Shown: in pieces, positions 1 through 11,675 of the stretch
Position numbering within the stretch: position 1 is the stretch's first letter
How the letters are laid out: the number at the start of each line of letters is the position of its first letter
Assembly: GCA_946800325.1 (NCBI GenBank)
Contig: OX326958.1
Coordinates: 28,870,914 to 28,934,913, forward strand
Source: Luzula sylvatica
Lineage: Eukaryota; Streptophyta; Magnoliopsida; Poales; Juncaceae
Length of the DNA: 64,000 bases
Direction of reading: 5' to 3'
Notes under the pieces: generated by a model
Seen by the model: only the letters and a program-made list of their open reading frames with translations
Databases searched by the model: none
What the model was told of the DNA's origin: nothing
Translations under genes and position numbers: made by a program

Positions 1-1238
1 AAATCCAAGACATATAAACCATTTTCAACTAGAACATTACTAAAGAAAATGTCATTCTTGCGAATAAAACAATCATTAGTACCAATAATTAATTCATATC
101 CATCCGCAATAAGTCTCGAAACAGAAATAATATTCCTACTCAAAGTAGGTACATAACAACAATTATTCAAAACTAAAATAAGGCCATTTGGCAAAGTTAA
201 ATCATACGTCCCTTCGGCTAATGCTGCTACTCGAGCTCCATTCCCGACACGTAAATCAACTTCGCCACGAATCAACGATCTTCTACTTCTTAGGCCCTGC
301 ATATTATTACAAATATGAGTCCCACATCCAGTGTCCAACACCCATGATGATAAAGTAAAGAAATAAGAATCGATAACGGAAATACCTGATGCCGGTGTGT
401 CCGAGGAAGCGGTCTTTTGCTTGCTCTCCCTCAGGAAGATCTCGCAATCACGCTTCCAATGCCCCTCCTTGAGACAGTGGAAACACTTCTTGTCATCCTT
501 GGCTTTCTTGCTCACGGGCTTAGGCGCAACCTTGTTGCCCTTTGCCTTCCTCTTCTTGTTATTGTTCCCATTGTTTGGATTCTTCCCTTGAACCACCAAT
601 ACCTCCGAAGTCCTAGACTTCATGTACCGCGGTTTCTGGTCACCTTCGAATGTTCTGAGCATTCCGAAAAGCTGGGGAATGGTCCTTGTCATGTCCGACA
701 TGTGGAAATGCGAAATGAACGAATCGAAACTCGGTGGCAGTGACAACATGATCAAATCAGTTTGTAACTCCAACTCAAATTTCATGCCAAGCCTCTCAAG
801 ATGATCGAAATATCCTTTCATCTTGAGAAGATGAGAGCTAACGGGCGTACCCTCTTGCATCTTGCATTGCGTCGCATTGCCAAGAGCTTGATACTTCTCC
901 ACCCTTGCTTGAACCTGAAACATCTCCCTGAGCTGTTTAATAATCTCGTATGCATCCTGTTTCTCAAACTGAATTTGATATTCAGGAGTCATAGTAGCCA
1001 ACATGAGGCATGTGACATCATTCGAATCGTCCATCAAGTTCGTATATTCGAATGTCTCATCCTCAGTTGCTGTATCCCCTGGCACAGGAGGGATAGGCGT
1101 CTCCAAGACATGTGCCTTTCCTTCCTGTCTCAGAACGAATCCCAGATTCCTCTGCCAGTCGAGAAAGTTCTTTCCGTTCATTCGTTCCTTTTCCAAAATG
1201 GAACGTAAACCAAAGCGGTTATTACTTGGTAAAGCCAT
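1..1238 (-). CDS. Copia gag-pol polyprotein, N-terminal 412 residues (gag and protease)
   Basis: The frame starts with ATG at 1238 (MALPSNNRFG) and stays open to the window edge, so it is partial at its C-terminus. Residues about 50-200 match the Copia gag (UBN2-type) layout, including the stretch YQALGNATQCKMQEGTPVSS. Residues 252-265 form a CCHC zinc knuckle (CFHCLKEGHWKRDC) preceded by an Asn- and Lys-rich linker. The aspartic protease active site is LDTG at 301-304 in WVLDTGCGTHIC, typical of Copia. Gag packages the RNA in cytoplasmic particles, and the protease cuts the polyprotein. No stop or frameshift is seen in these 412 codons. Domain names rest on family knowledge; the motifs are read directly. 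Confidence 0.93.
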   Translation of the reverse strand, partial: MALPSNNRFGLRSILEKERMNGKNFLDWQRNLGFVLRQEGKAHVLETPIPPVPGDTATEDETFEYTNLMDDSNDVTCLMLATMTPEYQIQFEKQDAYEIIKQLREMFQVQARVEKYQALGNATQCKMQEGTPVSSHLLKMKGYFDHLERLGMKFELELQTDLIMLSLPPSFDSFISHFHMSDMTRTIPQLFGMLRTFEGDQKPRYMKSRTSEVLVVQGKNPNNGNNNKKRKAKGNKVAPKPVSKKAKDDKKCFHCLKEGHWKRDCEIFLRESKQKTASSDTPASGISVIDSYFFTLSSWVLDTGCGTHICNNMQGLRSRRSLIRGEVDLRVGNGARVAALAEGTYDLTLPNGLILVLNNCCYVPTLSRNIISVSRLIADGYELIIGTNDCFIRKNDIFFSNVLVENGLYVLD

Positions 1239-2369
1239 TAAATCTACAAATTTTTGAAAAATAATGTAATTAATAACGTGGTCTTTCATATATTAAATTC
1301 ATTTTTAAACAACTTGAAATACCCATTATTTTATCATTTCAAATAGCCCCCACTATTGAAACGGAGATTTGATACCTTAAATCTCATAATGGACAAGATC
1401 CCTATTTAACATATTTCTAAGGTGACTAAGGCCAACCACTCAGAAAACACGTCACGTTAGGTAGGACGGTGTCCAATCATCTCTAAGACGATTCTTGCTT
1501 TATTCGCGAGGTCCAGTATTGAGTCTAACTCAAAACCAGAGTATGTGTTCCTCACTTCTTGCCCCAAATACTAGCCTAGCTAGCTAATTGGTCAAGTCCA
1601 AACCACAAATGGAGTATCATTCAATTAGCGAATTGACATGCCAGACTAAAGCCGTGCAACATATCAATTCCTAATCAATGCATGCCTTCAATGCTACGTA
1701 CGTGTAAATCTGTGTCAGACTAAGGCCATGAAACACAAATAAACAAATACTAGTTTCGAAGGTTCCATTTAGGGAGGCAAGTTACTTGATTATTACGTGG
1801 GAGGATTTTCGTTTCTTAAAATCATTTATTTAACTTTTATTTTATTCATGCATAAAAACAAAAACAAAATAAAAATTGTACGGTATAGCATATAGGCCTT
1901 TTAGTTTTATGAGCAATCATAAAACCCTAAATTCCCAACCCTAAAACCCAAGAATGATCTTGTGCTGTTCTTGAAGATCCAATCTTCGTGTTGTGTCGTC
2001 TTTTCTTGAAGATCCAATCTTCGTGTCGTATTGCTTTGAAGGTTTCTTAAACTAAACCTATACTACTACAATTTGGAAGATTCACCGATCCCCATATTAA
2101 AATAGTTTACAATTTGGAAAGCTCACTGGCCCCCACACAACATACATACAAACAAGCACAATACACATACAAACAATCACAACATACATACAAACATTCA
2201 CAAACAATCATCCCCGTTTTAGGCTATATGCTATACCGAATTGAATTTATAAATTGAAAATTTTAAATTAATGGGCATTTTTGACAGAAAAAAAAATTTG
2301 TTGTCCAGAATTTTTTTCATACGATCGACACTCCAAGTTCGATCGAGAAACGACAGAAAAAAAAATTTC

Positions 2370-2423
<54 letters not shown>

Positions 2424-2820
2424 AAAATCTGTATTTATTAAAATATATTTAACAGATCCAAATTTTTATAACAAATCCAATCTGTATTTATTACCATATA
2501 TTGTGAAAATCTAATTTTCTGAAAATCCAATTTTCAACAGATCTAATCTGTACAAAATATATTCTGAAAATCTAATTTTTCTGAATTTCCATTTTTATTC
2601 TGAAAACCTAATTTTTTCTGAAAATACAATTTTAACCAGATCTAATCTGTTATAATTACAATATATTCTGAAAATCTAATTTTTCTGAAAATCTAATTTT
2701 CAACAGAATTCATATTATGTAATTTTGCAATTTAGCCCAAAAATTCTAAAATTTCTCAAATTATAAAATTCTAATCTACAAATCTGAAAATCTAATTTTC
2801 GATGGTTTTAACGAGCGTTT
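1239..2820 (-). other. Long Copia 5' leader between primer site and gag
   Basis: About 1.58 kb separates the primer-binding site from the gag ATG, far more than the short leader usual for Copia elements. No long frame is present on the element's sense strand. It contains a run of 50 T on the plus strand (2373-2422), repeated AAATCTAATTTTC-like AT-rich motifs (2440-2800) and a short duplication containing GAAGATCCAATCTTCGTG (about 1973-2030). Confidence 0.6.
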
Positions 2821-2832
2821 GCTCTGATACCA
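2821..2832 (-). promoter_or_regulatory. Retrotransposon primer-binding site (initiator tRNA-Met)
   Basis: The minus strand reads TGGTATCAGAGC, the standard complement to the 3' end of plant initiator tRNA-Met, one base inside the LTR end. It primes minus-strand DNA synthesis and fixes the orientation of the element. Confidence 0.93.
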
Positions 2833-2833
2833 C

Positions 2834-3488
2834 TGTAGGGTTATACATATGATTTAGAGATGTGCAGCGGAATTATTTACACATGTATAACCTAATTCTA
2901 CCGGGATCACGTTCGAAAAACCACGAAAAAGGAAAAGTTATTCATAATTTTACCTCGTACAAGTTAGTACGTGATGCCTTCTTGTCCAGAGCTTGTGAAC
3001 CTTCTCCAAGGATTGCTCTTGCACTCCCTCTACTCGTGTCCACCTCGATTTCGTCTGATCGGAACCGCCAACACCGTTCTAGCCGATGTCACGATTATTT
3101 CTCTCAAGATTTCTGCTCAAAATCTCTCTCTGAAACTCACCAGATCTCTTTTCGTATTGTGGGAAAAAGAAGAAAAATCGACGGCCGAATTAGGTTAGAA
3201 AATGAGAGAGAGAAGAGAGAGAAAAATGAAATTCTGAATATATATATAGGCAATTTTAGGTTAAATCCGAAATTAGGTTAAGAAACCCTAATTTCAGAAT
3301 TATAAGCCCAAAAACTATTAAAATCAGAATAAGCCCAAATTCAGATTAAAATCTAATTATTAGAAATTAGATTAAAAACCCTAAATTCTGAGCGGGCCCA
3401 GATTATGAACTGGCCCAATTCTAATTGCATATTTGCCTATTTATATAAATTCTTCCAAGTTAATTCTTAAGCCATATTTTCTTTCACA
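2834..3488 (-). repeat. Copia 5' LTR (655 bp)
   Basis: The plus strand begins TGTAGGGTTATACATATG and ends CTTTCACA, giving TG...CA termini. The inner edge abuts the primer-binding site. The outer edge is inferred from the point where similarity to the 25838 copy resumes. Small ORFs inside are not genes. Confidence 0.8.
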
Positions 3489-3503
3489 TACACCCCAAAC
3501 GAA

Positions 3504-4047
3504 CAGGCCCGGCCCTGGGCTATGGCCCAGCAGGCCCGAGCCAAAAGCCCCCAAAAAAATAAAGCCCCCCAATTTTTTTTTTACCTATATATATACATAT
3601 ATGAACCCATGATTTTCAGGTAATTCTCAGCAATTTCTAGCGATTTTCTGGTAATTCTCAGCAATTTCCAGCGATTTTCAGGGTTTTCCAGCGATTTCCA
3701 GCGGTTTACACCATTTTTTGTGAATTTCAGCCTATTTTCTGCGAATTTCAGGGGTTTTCTGCGAATTTCAGGATTTTCTGCAAATTTCAGGGCTTTTCTG
3801 CGAATTTCAGGGCTTTTCTGCAAATTTCAGGAGTTTTCTGCGAATTCCTGTGAATTTCTGTGAATTTTTTCTGCGATTTTCAGGGCTTTTTCTGCGAATT
3901 TCAGCATAATTTCTGCGATTTTCAGACTATTTTCTGCGAATTTCAGTCAATTTTCTGCGAATTTGAATCAATTTTCTGCGATTATGCCACCTAAAAACCC
4001 CTTCTTTGTGTTCGCCTAAAGCCCCCAAAAACCTAGGACCGGGCCTG
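3504..4047. mobile_element. Non-autonomous hAT element (544 bp)
   Basis: The element begins CAGGCCCGGCCCTGG and ends with the inverted CCGGGCCTG. It is flanked by a perfect 8-bp target duplication CAAACGAA (3496-3503 and 4048-4055), diagnostic of hAT transposons. The empty site is visible in the related copy near 25843. There is no transposase. The interior (about 3615-3990) is a degenerate tandem array of about 20-bp units of the type GCGAATTTCAGGGCTTTTCT, and the 80-residue minus-strand ORF there is a by-product of this array. Confidence 0.93.
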
Positions 4048-4639
4048 CAAACGAACACCTCTTCACAGACGCCTCTCCCCCAAACGATGCCTTTAGTTTT
4101 AACCGCATTCGAACCTTATAAATACACTGAACTTACTTCTTTCTTCATAAAGTTACTTCATGATTGCAATCAAGTACGCTGCGAATTCTTAATTCAGGTA
4201 CAATTACTGCCCTATTCACATTAAACATTTTTCGTGGGTTTGTATTGCTACTCAAAAACATGATTGCAATCAAGTACGCTGTTAATTATCTGATTCTTTT
4301 CTTTTCGATAAATCTTAATCTTTCTCTCTTCAACTCTTTCTACGTTCTTGCTTTCGTAAATAGGTCGTTAGATTGTTGTAAAATTTAGGAAGAATAAACA
4401 ACAAACATAATTTGCATGATGAAATGCCTGAAAGGCAGTCCTAATTCAATTGCAAGAATCATTAATTGTATTGATTATTTTTAATTTAGTAAATGATCTG
4501 CAAATAACATATATATACATATTGAACTTAAATAATTATTTAATTTCTGATTATCAAAATTTTAGTTCATTCCTGATTATATTCGACTAATTGCTAATCA
4601 ATAATCATACATATTTAATATTTAATTACAGATAATTAT

Positions 4640-5505
4640 TATTTTTTTGAGCAAATTCGGAGAGGGCTCGAAGTCCCACATCCAAATAATTTTTTTATAA
4701 ATAATAACAATGTCTTTTTTCATTTTTTACATGCTATTGAAAAGAAAAAAACAAAAAATAAAGAAATGGCAAATAATAATTACACTCCTGTATATAACTA
4801 CTTATAAGTATATACTAGCTTTATTTCCCGCGCAATTGCGCGGGCCAAAATCGAAAAAGGAGGAAAAAATAGGGTAAAAAGGAAAATTACCAAAAAAGGA
4901 TCAAAATTGCAAAATAAAAATATAATGGGCTAAAAGAGAAATTTATCCCAAAAAATAATCAAGATTGCAAAATGAACAAATAAGGGGCTAAAAAGGAAAT
5001 TTACCAAAAAAATGATCAAAATTGAAAAATAAAAAAATAAGGGGCTAAAATGAAAATTACCCTATCCACACACGTGTCACCATCTTGGAGGGTCTAACTT
5101 TATACACAAGAAGAAATAAGCAACACATAACTACACCAAACAAACCACACCAAACAAATCACAGAAAATCCAATATGAAAAAAACAAAGAGGTGCTAGCG
5201 TGGCATGGTGTGAGAAGGCAAATTTCACCAACTTTATACATAAGATGAAATAAGAATAAAAGAGATCAATCTTTGTGGGCTTTTTTACTTTATATCAAGC
5301 ACAATCGGCCCATTCTTCTTCCTTCTTTTACTGCCCCGACACAAGTACATCATGTTTATCCTCTTTCATTGTACTTCTCCCTCAGCCCTCTTCGCCATGG
5401 CTGCTTCTCTGCGTAATCAACTTCCATTCTCTTAATACCTCCCCCACAAACATCGATCCTTCCTTTCTTTTCTCTGAGAAAGCTCTCGAGCACCTCTCTC
5501 TCCAA
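4640..5505 (-). mobile_element. Composite retroposed insertion: LINE-type 3' tail plus Helitron end
   Basis: Copy B lacks this 866-bp segment, and the copies resume identically on either side. It is flanked by a 10-bp duplication AGATAATTAT (4630-4639, 5506-5515). On the minus strand it ends in the same tail as the LINEs and SINEs of this window (GGATGTGGGAC ... GAGCCCTCTCC ... TTTGCTCAAAAAAAT, 4641-4690). Internally it carries a Helitron-type 3' end (4815-4844). The 5' part (4850-5505) has no recognised coding sequence; it includes repeated 'TTTTAGCCCCTTAT'-type stretches. Whether the Helitron inserted into the LINE or was carried along cannot be decided from here. Confidence 0.6.
4815..4844 (-). 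mobile_element. Helitron 3' terminus
   Basis: On the minus strand a perfect 18-bp palindrome CCCGCGCAATTGCGCGGG (4827-4844) is followed by AAATAAAG and then CTAG at 4818-4815, with T as the next host base. A GC hairpin about 10 bases before CTRR and insertion between A and T are the Helitron signature. The 5' TC end was not located. Confidence 0.7.
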
Positions 5506-6060
5506 AGATAATTATAATTATTAGGAAATAGTTCTTAAAGATAATATATCTAATTTCATTTTCTTCAATTTGTAATTTCTTTTTCTTAACAGAGATATCC
5601 AAGGCAGACCTTAATCTGAGGTCAGTGGTCACGCAAAGAGGAAACATACGAAGGAACTGGAAGTACCATATTTCTGGTCTAACTTCTCAAGTGACCAGAG
5701 AACTCACTTTCCCTGTGGACGAAAGAGGAAAATTGAAGTTAGTGGTCCAATACTTTGAAGATACATACATAAAAGTAAATGATTTGCACAATTAAAAATC
5801 TGCATATTTGTTGCTGAATTTTTTTTATTATTATATACTCAAACATATTTCATTTCAATTTCAGATTCAGCACTCAACTCTTATGAAAATGATTTCCATT
5901 GCAAGATTGGCAGGATTCAGCACAATTAAAAATCTGCATACTAAATATTAATGCATATCAATCAGATGAAACCTTGAGAGATTTGCATATTAAATATATA
6001 TACTTTTTGAACTTTTTGATTGTTATATACTGAAACATATTTGATTGGGTTTGTCAATTC

Positions 6061-6376
6061 AGCAGGAGTGATGGATGAAATTAGTAGTGATAACTACATT
6101 AGCTTCAAAAGAGACGTTGAAATTGAAACCGAAAGGTACTTGGTATGATAAATTCACTGAAATTAAATTTATATAACTTAGATATCTTACACATAATACA
6201 TTTATCAATAACAGGCATGAACGATTGTCAATCATGGCATTATGGGAACATTATGGATACGATTTTGATGTGGAGAAATATGCAGAAAAAAGTAAAACTC
6301 AGTTTGGCAGCACATGCGTATATTTAAATGATGGATCAAATGAAATCGAAGAATATCGACCAAGGTATTTATGCAA
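6061..6376 (+). pseudogene. Captured exons of an unidentified gene inside AGO1 copy A
   Basis: Two exon-like blocks are visible. The first is about 6063-6136, ending GAAAG/GTACTT and encoding SSDNYISFKRDVEIETER. The second is about 6213-6365, after ATAACAG and ending CCAAG/GTATTT, encoding ERLSIMALWEHYGYDFDVEK and further residues. The splice borders look natural, and the blocks are absent from AGO1 copy B. The family is not recognised. The blocks lie between PAZ-region and PIWI remnants, so they are either an insertion in A or a deletion in B. Confidence 0.45.
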
Positions 6377-6668
6377 AAATAATTTATTATTTGATAAAAT
6401 AAATAATTAGTCAAATACATTATTTTAATGCATAATAATATCGTATTTTTTCATTTGAAGGTTAAGTCACAGTCCTCATCCTGGCGAGGATTCAGCCGGC
6501 CCTCCATTGCTGCTGTGGTGGCATCGCAAGATTGGGCAGGGGTGACGAAATATGCAGGGTTAGTTAATGCACAGGCTCATCGTCAAGAGTTAATTCAGGA
6601 TTTGTTCAAGGTTTGGAGAAGAACCGTCACGGGTGGAATGATCAAGGAATTTCTCATTTCGTCAAGAA

Positions 6669-8280
6669 TTAATTCATGAGGTCCACTGTGTCCAGTTGCT
6701 GGAGGAGGAATTGATGCTCTTCCGACTCTTCAATAAAAATTCTGCTTCTCGGTGGCCTCTGTTGAGGAATTGGGAATGGAATTATCGGTTCATTCATGGA
6801 GGGGAATTGTGGAGTAGGAGATAGGTCGAAAGAGGAAAGAGAAGGAGGGATTGGATAGAGATAGGAAGGAGATGAAGAAGAAGAAGTAGGACAATAGAAC
6901 TAATCAAAGATAGCGTAAGAAGAGAGGTTAAAACTGGAGAGAGTTCAAAAACCCTGCTTCGCCATTGCTGGGGAATTCACTAGATTTGAAGAGGAAACGG
7001 GCATGATAAAAAAGAAAGGAGAGGATTTACATGTTGTTCATTGAATTGAAAAACAAAGAAATCAATTTTCTTCTGCTCAGTGTCCTGCCGCACATCTATC
7101 AACTTGTCTTCTCCCTTGCAAAGCTAGGTTGTAATACAACTAGAGAATATTATTTTTAATATAATTAATATTTAGATAATAATATTTTTTAATAACACTA
7201 ATTTTTTTGTTGTATTTTTTTATTAAGTTATTAGTCGTATAGTGTTTATTTCTTCTAATTATATTTAATTAATTTAATAAATTGTTTAAATAAATTGTGT
7301 AAAAAAATATATAAATTGGATAAGGAATTTTTTTACATGTTTTTTAATAATTTCTCTCACCAATCCTAGCCAAAAATCATGTTAGACCTAAGTTTAAAAA
7401 ATGATCCAATTTGACCACATTTCCTTGGTTTGGCTAGGCTAGGAATCCATGAGTTTAAAAAAGTGTCAGCAAACACCCAAAATTTAATCCACACCCTAAG
7501 TCTGGTGGAGTCGAAAGTAGTCAACTTTTTTAAGATTTAAGTTTAGCGAACGAAAATAATTACTTTATTTTATGTAATATTTTCATGTTCCCTTTGCCTT
7601 TTGTTACGAAAAGAAACAATTAAATTAAACCCCAACAATCTACTTTTTTCGCACATATTGGAAAGAGACCATTATACAGTACCCCCATTTCCCCCAACAC
7701 CCTCATTCCTTAATTAATGGTTAGTTAGGAAAGTAATTAATAAAAAAATACTCTATTAACAGTCAATTAATATATAATTAAACTACATATACATTAACAC
7801 TTCTTAATTAATATCAATTAACCGTTAATCGAAAGTACTTTTGTTAATTATCATATTAATTAATTATTAAATAATAATTAATTGATGAAATAAAGGATGT
7901 GATGGAAAAATGAGGAAGTATGTAATAATTATCCTATTGGAAATGGGGTTCAGCATTTTGACTAAACAAGGAATCAGTTCTTTATCTACAGAGTAACAAA
8001 ACTGGCTTGAATGTGACCCCCTTTTATACTATTAATTGGATCAATTTTGGCATTATACATGGGAATTAAAATCCTCATGACCTAACTAACAGTTACAACA
8101 AAAAATAAGAAAGAAAAGAACGCATCAAATTTCAAGAACCAAATATTATAAATAAAATAACATGAACTAAGTACCCAAAAAATGAATATAAACAATAAAG
8201 AACAAAAAAATCAAATCAATGAAATAGCAGTTTAAAGCAATTATGTAATAAATCTTGCTCAATTCTCCCCAAATGAGCAA
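6669..8280. other. AT-rich intergenic region
   Basis: Between the AGO1 remnant and the Ca2+-ATPase stop codon there is no supportable ORF, RNA gene or terminal-repeat element. The last 200-300 bases should hold the 3' UTR of the ATPase, whose sense strand is minus. Confidence 0.5.
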
Positions 8281-11200
8281 TCAAAAAACTATAGAGTTCT
8301 CGGAGCTGGTCGGTAGCAAACGATCCTGACGCGACGACTTAGTAACGGGTATGAACTTTATCATCCACGCCAGTGGCCATGAAATTGCGGCCACCCCAAT
8401 GCAGATACCCCATTGTTTTCCACTCAGCATTTCCGTATCGGCAAACCTCCTTAATAACTCAACCATCAAGATTTGCAGAACCACCGTGATCGCAATAATA
8501 ACCAAGAACATTTTATTTTTGAGAATACCCTCAAACACATTTTTCTTCTCCAATTTTCTCGAGTTGAACTCATTGAAGACTTGACAAAACACAAATGTGT
8601 TGAATATGATCGTGTTGTTTACCTTCTCTCCGACGCCAAACAAATGTTGGCCTTTGAATTGAAAGACCAACAAAACCGCGATTTGAAAGAAAGCTTGAGG
8701 CAGGAGATTCCTCCACATTACACGTGTGATTAACGGCTCGGATCGACCAATCGGCTTTTGCTTCATCAATTCGTTTGTTGGTCTGTCCGTGGCTAAGGCA
8801 AGGGCACCCATTGTATCCATGATCAAATTGACCCATAACAGTTGGACAATCGTTAAGGGCATTTTACCAGAAGTAACGGCCGAAACGAAATTTATGACCA
8901 AGGCGGCCACATTAACCGTCAATTGGAATTGAATAAATTTTTGGATATTGTTGTAAACGCACCTGCCCCAACTCATAACCGTAACAACTGTGTTAAAGTT
9001 GTCATCTAGTATGACAATATCAGAGCTCTCCTTTGCCACCTCAGTTCCTTGTATACCCATCGCAAGACCAACATCGGCCTCTTTAAGGGCCGGAGCATCG
9101 TTTGTGCCGTCTCCCGTCAAGGCCACCACATGCCCATTTCTCTTCAAACACTGCACGAGTAGAAGCTTGTCGAATGGAGAGGATCTTGCCATGACACGTA
9201 TCTTAGAAGCTATATCCAATTGCTTGTTTGGTGGGTAGTTACGGAATTCTTGGCCTTCTAGAATAATCTCATTTACATTATCGTTTTGACTGAGTATACC
9301 GCATTCGTTTGCTATGGCACGAGCAGTGAAAATATTATCTCCAGTTACCATTGTGACGGTTACACCAGCTTGCTTGCATTGTTCAATGGCAGATTTTACT
9401 TCAGGCCGGCACGGATCTTTCAGGCCAACTAAACCCAAAAGGATGAGTCCATCATCTTCAATCTCGGACACCTCTTCTTCGATACTATAGTTTTCGCGAT
9501 TGTCATCTACTTCTTTACATGCGAAGGCAATGCATCGGAGGCTAGAGGCGGCCATGTCATTGATTACCGTCTCAAAATGCATCCTTTCTTGTGAGTGCAT
9601 TTCATAAACCAACCCGTCATTATTATAATAACCAGTACAACGAGATAATATCGTTTCGGCCGCACCTTTCCAATGAGCAACCAATTTTGTAGTTCCTCTT
9701 TCATTTACCAACACGCCACTACGTTTTTTCTCCGAATTGAAGGACTCAACAAGCACCACCTTGCAACCGCTCTTCAAAGAATTGGTATCCATGTAAAGAC
9801 TCGAAACTGCCCAAGAAAGAAGAGCTTTCTCAGTCGGGCTACCTGAAATATCAGGTGCCGATAGAGAACTCTCCCTGTATACGCTCCCTGTAGTGTTCAA
9901 TCCAACACCTTGACACAACAAGCTAATAAGTCGCTCTTCGACCGAGGTAACCACGGCCGAATTCTGTACACGTTGCATACCGACCCAAAAATCCGTTACG
10001 GTCATTCGGTTCAAGGTCAATGTACCGGTTTTGTCCGTACATATGGAGGTAACCGACCCCATTGTTTCACAAGCAGAGAGATTTCGTACCATCGCATTAT
10101 CTTTCATCATTCTCTTCATGGAAAACGCTAGGGTTAGGGTCACTGCCAAAGGTAAGCCCTCTGGTATGGCAACGACAATTATAGTCACGGCTTGTTGAAA
10201 TATGTTAACCAACCCGCTAATTACATTATTAGCCGTTACGTGATGCTTGTTGAATTCGGGCACGTCGTTTTCATCTTTAGTACTCCCCGTGAAGTATCGT
10301 GCACTCAGCACAATGAAAACTAGTACCGCAACTGTGACTCCAATCTTGCCTATGTTTGATGTAAGACCTGTCGGAAATAATGAACTATTTACTTAGTTAC
10401 TAAGATAACATTTCCTAAAAACAAATAAAGAAAAACAGATTGTTCCAATAGAAATACCTTCTAATCTCTCTTGAAGAGGGGTCGGCTCGGTAGTTTCACG
10501 ATTTATCGAGCCCATCATTTCGCCCCACTCTGTATTGATACCGACTGCCGTTATGAGCATTTGTCCGTAACCATCAACTACTTTCACTCCTGAAGACAAG
10601 AATGGGGTTCTTTCGGAGATGTCAACGGGGTTTGTCTCTCCTGTCATGCTCGACTCGTCCACCTATTAATTTGTTACGAAAATTTGAATATAAGTTTTTG
10701 AATTTATATTGCGTGACTTCATATGAATTATGATAGAAATAACCATCAAAAGAAACTAATTAACCATGGATTTAGTAACTGAATCTTATAAGAAAAGCAT
10801 AATATTTGTTACGTATAGCTAGGATCTAAAAGTTTTGTTAAATTAATTAGTCATGTTCATCTAATCTTGCTGCTTGCAGTTGACAAAAAAATTATATTTC
10901 AAACCAATTAAAATAATCATGATTTGTGATACTAATTAATTATTACCTGCAAAGAATGACCTTCTAGAAAAAGTCCATCGGCGGGCACTTGGTCCCCGAT
11001 ATTCAAGAGCACGACATCTCCAACCACGACATCGAAAATGGAGATGTCTATTCTTCTTCCACCTCTTAAGACATTAACCCTAATATTATCACAGTCGCTC
11101 GCCAGTTTATCGAACCGTTTTGCCTGCTTATAGTTACTAATTGCCGACACGGCCGTGACCAAGAAAACTGCGATAAAAATGCTAACACCATCGTACCAAC

Positions 11201-11675
11201 CATCTTTAATCCCATGCTGTTTGATTCCGAAACCGAGAGAAATCGCCGCGCAAGCAGAAAGCACTAACAGAAATGGATCGCTCAAAGCGTCCCACACATG
11301 AGTGAAGAACCCTTTCAGCTTCTTTTTAGGGTACGTGTTGGTTCCGAAGGTAATTTTCCGCTGATTTATTTCGTCAGGATCGTTGGGAATGCCGACTTCT
11401 GGATCAGAAGATAGTTTCATAGCCAGACTGCGGGCCCCACCGAGGTCTTCGAGATCTTTAGAATGCTTTTCTTTCACGAGATGGCCGAGCGAATCGTGTG
11501 ATATCGTGTTGAATGGCAAAAGTGATTGCAAGGGGATATCGATCGAGACATGAGATGAATGCTTTTTGGAGAGAGAACGACACGTGACGATCACTGTTAG
11601 GGCGACGCGCCAACGTTTTTTATGCAGGGTGATGTTAACCGAGTCATTCGTGATCAAGAACGAAGCGTAGTCCAT
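8281..11675 (-). CDS. Autoinhibited P-type IIB Ca2+-ATPase (ACA family), complete
   Basis: Three exons on the minus strand, 11675-10947, 10662-10458 and 10367-8281, join at GT-AG borders into a 1006-residue protein. It would pump Ca2+ out of the cytosol using ATP. An N-terminal basic, hydrophobic stretch near residues 19-40 (KKRWRVALTVIV) resembles the calmodulin-binding autoinhibitory region of plant ACAs. Visible motifs: TGE at 250-252 (actuator), PEGLP at 380-384 (membrane helix 4), phosphorylated Asp423 in CTDKTGTLTLNRMTV, KGA at 545-547 (nucleotide binding), MVTGDN at 651-656 and TGDGTNDAP from 729 (hinge), with hydrophobic helices before the C-terminus. Length and motifs are normal and no stop or frameshift is seen. 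The low intron number suggests the ACA12/13 branch; that is inference. It probably acts at the plasma membrane. Confidence 0.95.

Larger units (their letters stand above)
1..3488 (-). mobile_element. Ty1/Copia LTR retrotransposon, 5' part
   Basis: Read on the minus strand this is, in order, a 5' LTR (2834-3488), a primer-binding site (2821-2832), a long non-coding leader (1239-2820) and an open gag-protease frame (1-1238) that leaves the window on the left. The integrase, reverse transcriptase and 3' LTR must lie outside. The right LTR edge was placed where the sequence rejoins the related copy at 25838 (TACACCCC in both), so the LTR inserted beside AGO1 pseudogene copy A. The open frame argues for a fairly young insertion. 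The target duplication cannot be checked because the other end is missing. Confidence 0.9.
4056..6668 (+). pseudogene. AGO1-like chimeric pseudogene, copy A
   Basis: This copy is related to copy B (25832-27690). It starts with a promoter-like segment with TATA (CCTTATAAATAC near 4115) and a probable non-coding first exon ending CAG/GTAC near 4198. An Argonaute PAZ-region exon lies at about 5590-5780; it encodes the characteristic [25 protein letters not shown] fragment at 6470-6660 encodes [20 protein letters not shown] and [16 protein letters not shown]. Large parts of Argonaute are missing, the PIWI frame is broken near 6490, and similarity ends at about 6668 before the catalytic Asp of [10 protein letters not shown]. 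It is interrupted by the insertion 4640-5505 and by exons of another gene (6061-6376). It cannot encode a working Argonaute, but it retains a possible promoter. Confidence 0.85.

Noticed and set aside
397..1257. Plus-strand ORFs over the Copia gag
   Set aside because: They are shadows of the minus-strand gag-protease frame, which has the zinc knuckle and protease motif.
3581..3823. 80-residue Lys/Arg-rich repeat protein on the minus strand
   Set aside because: It follows the 20-bp tandem units of the hAT element; codon pattern reflects the repeat only.
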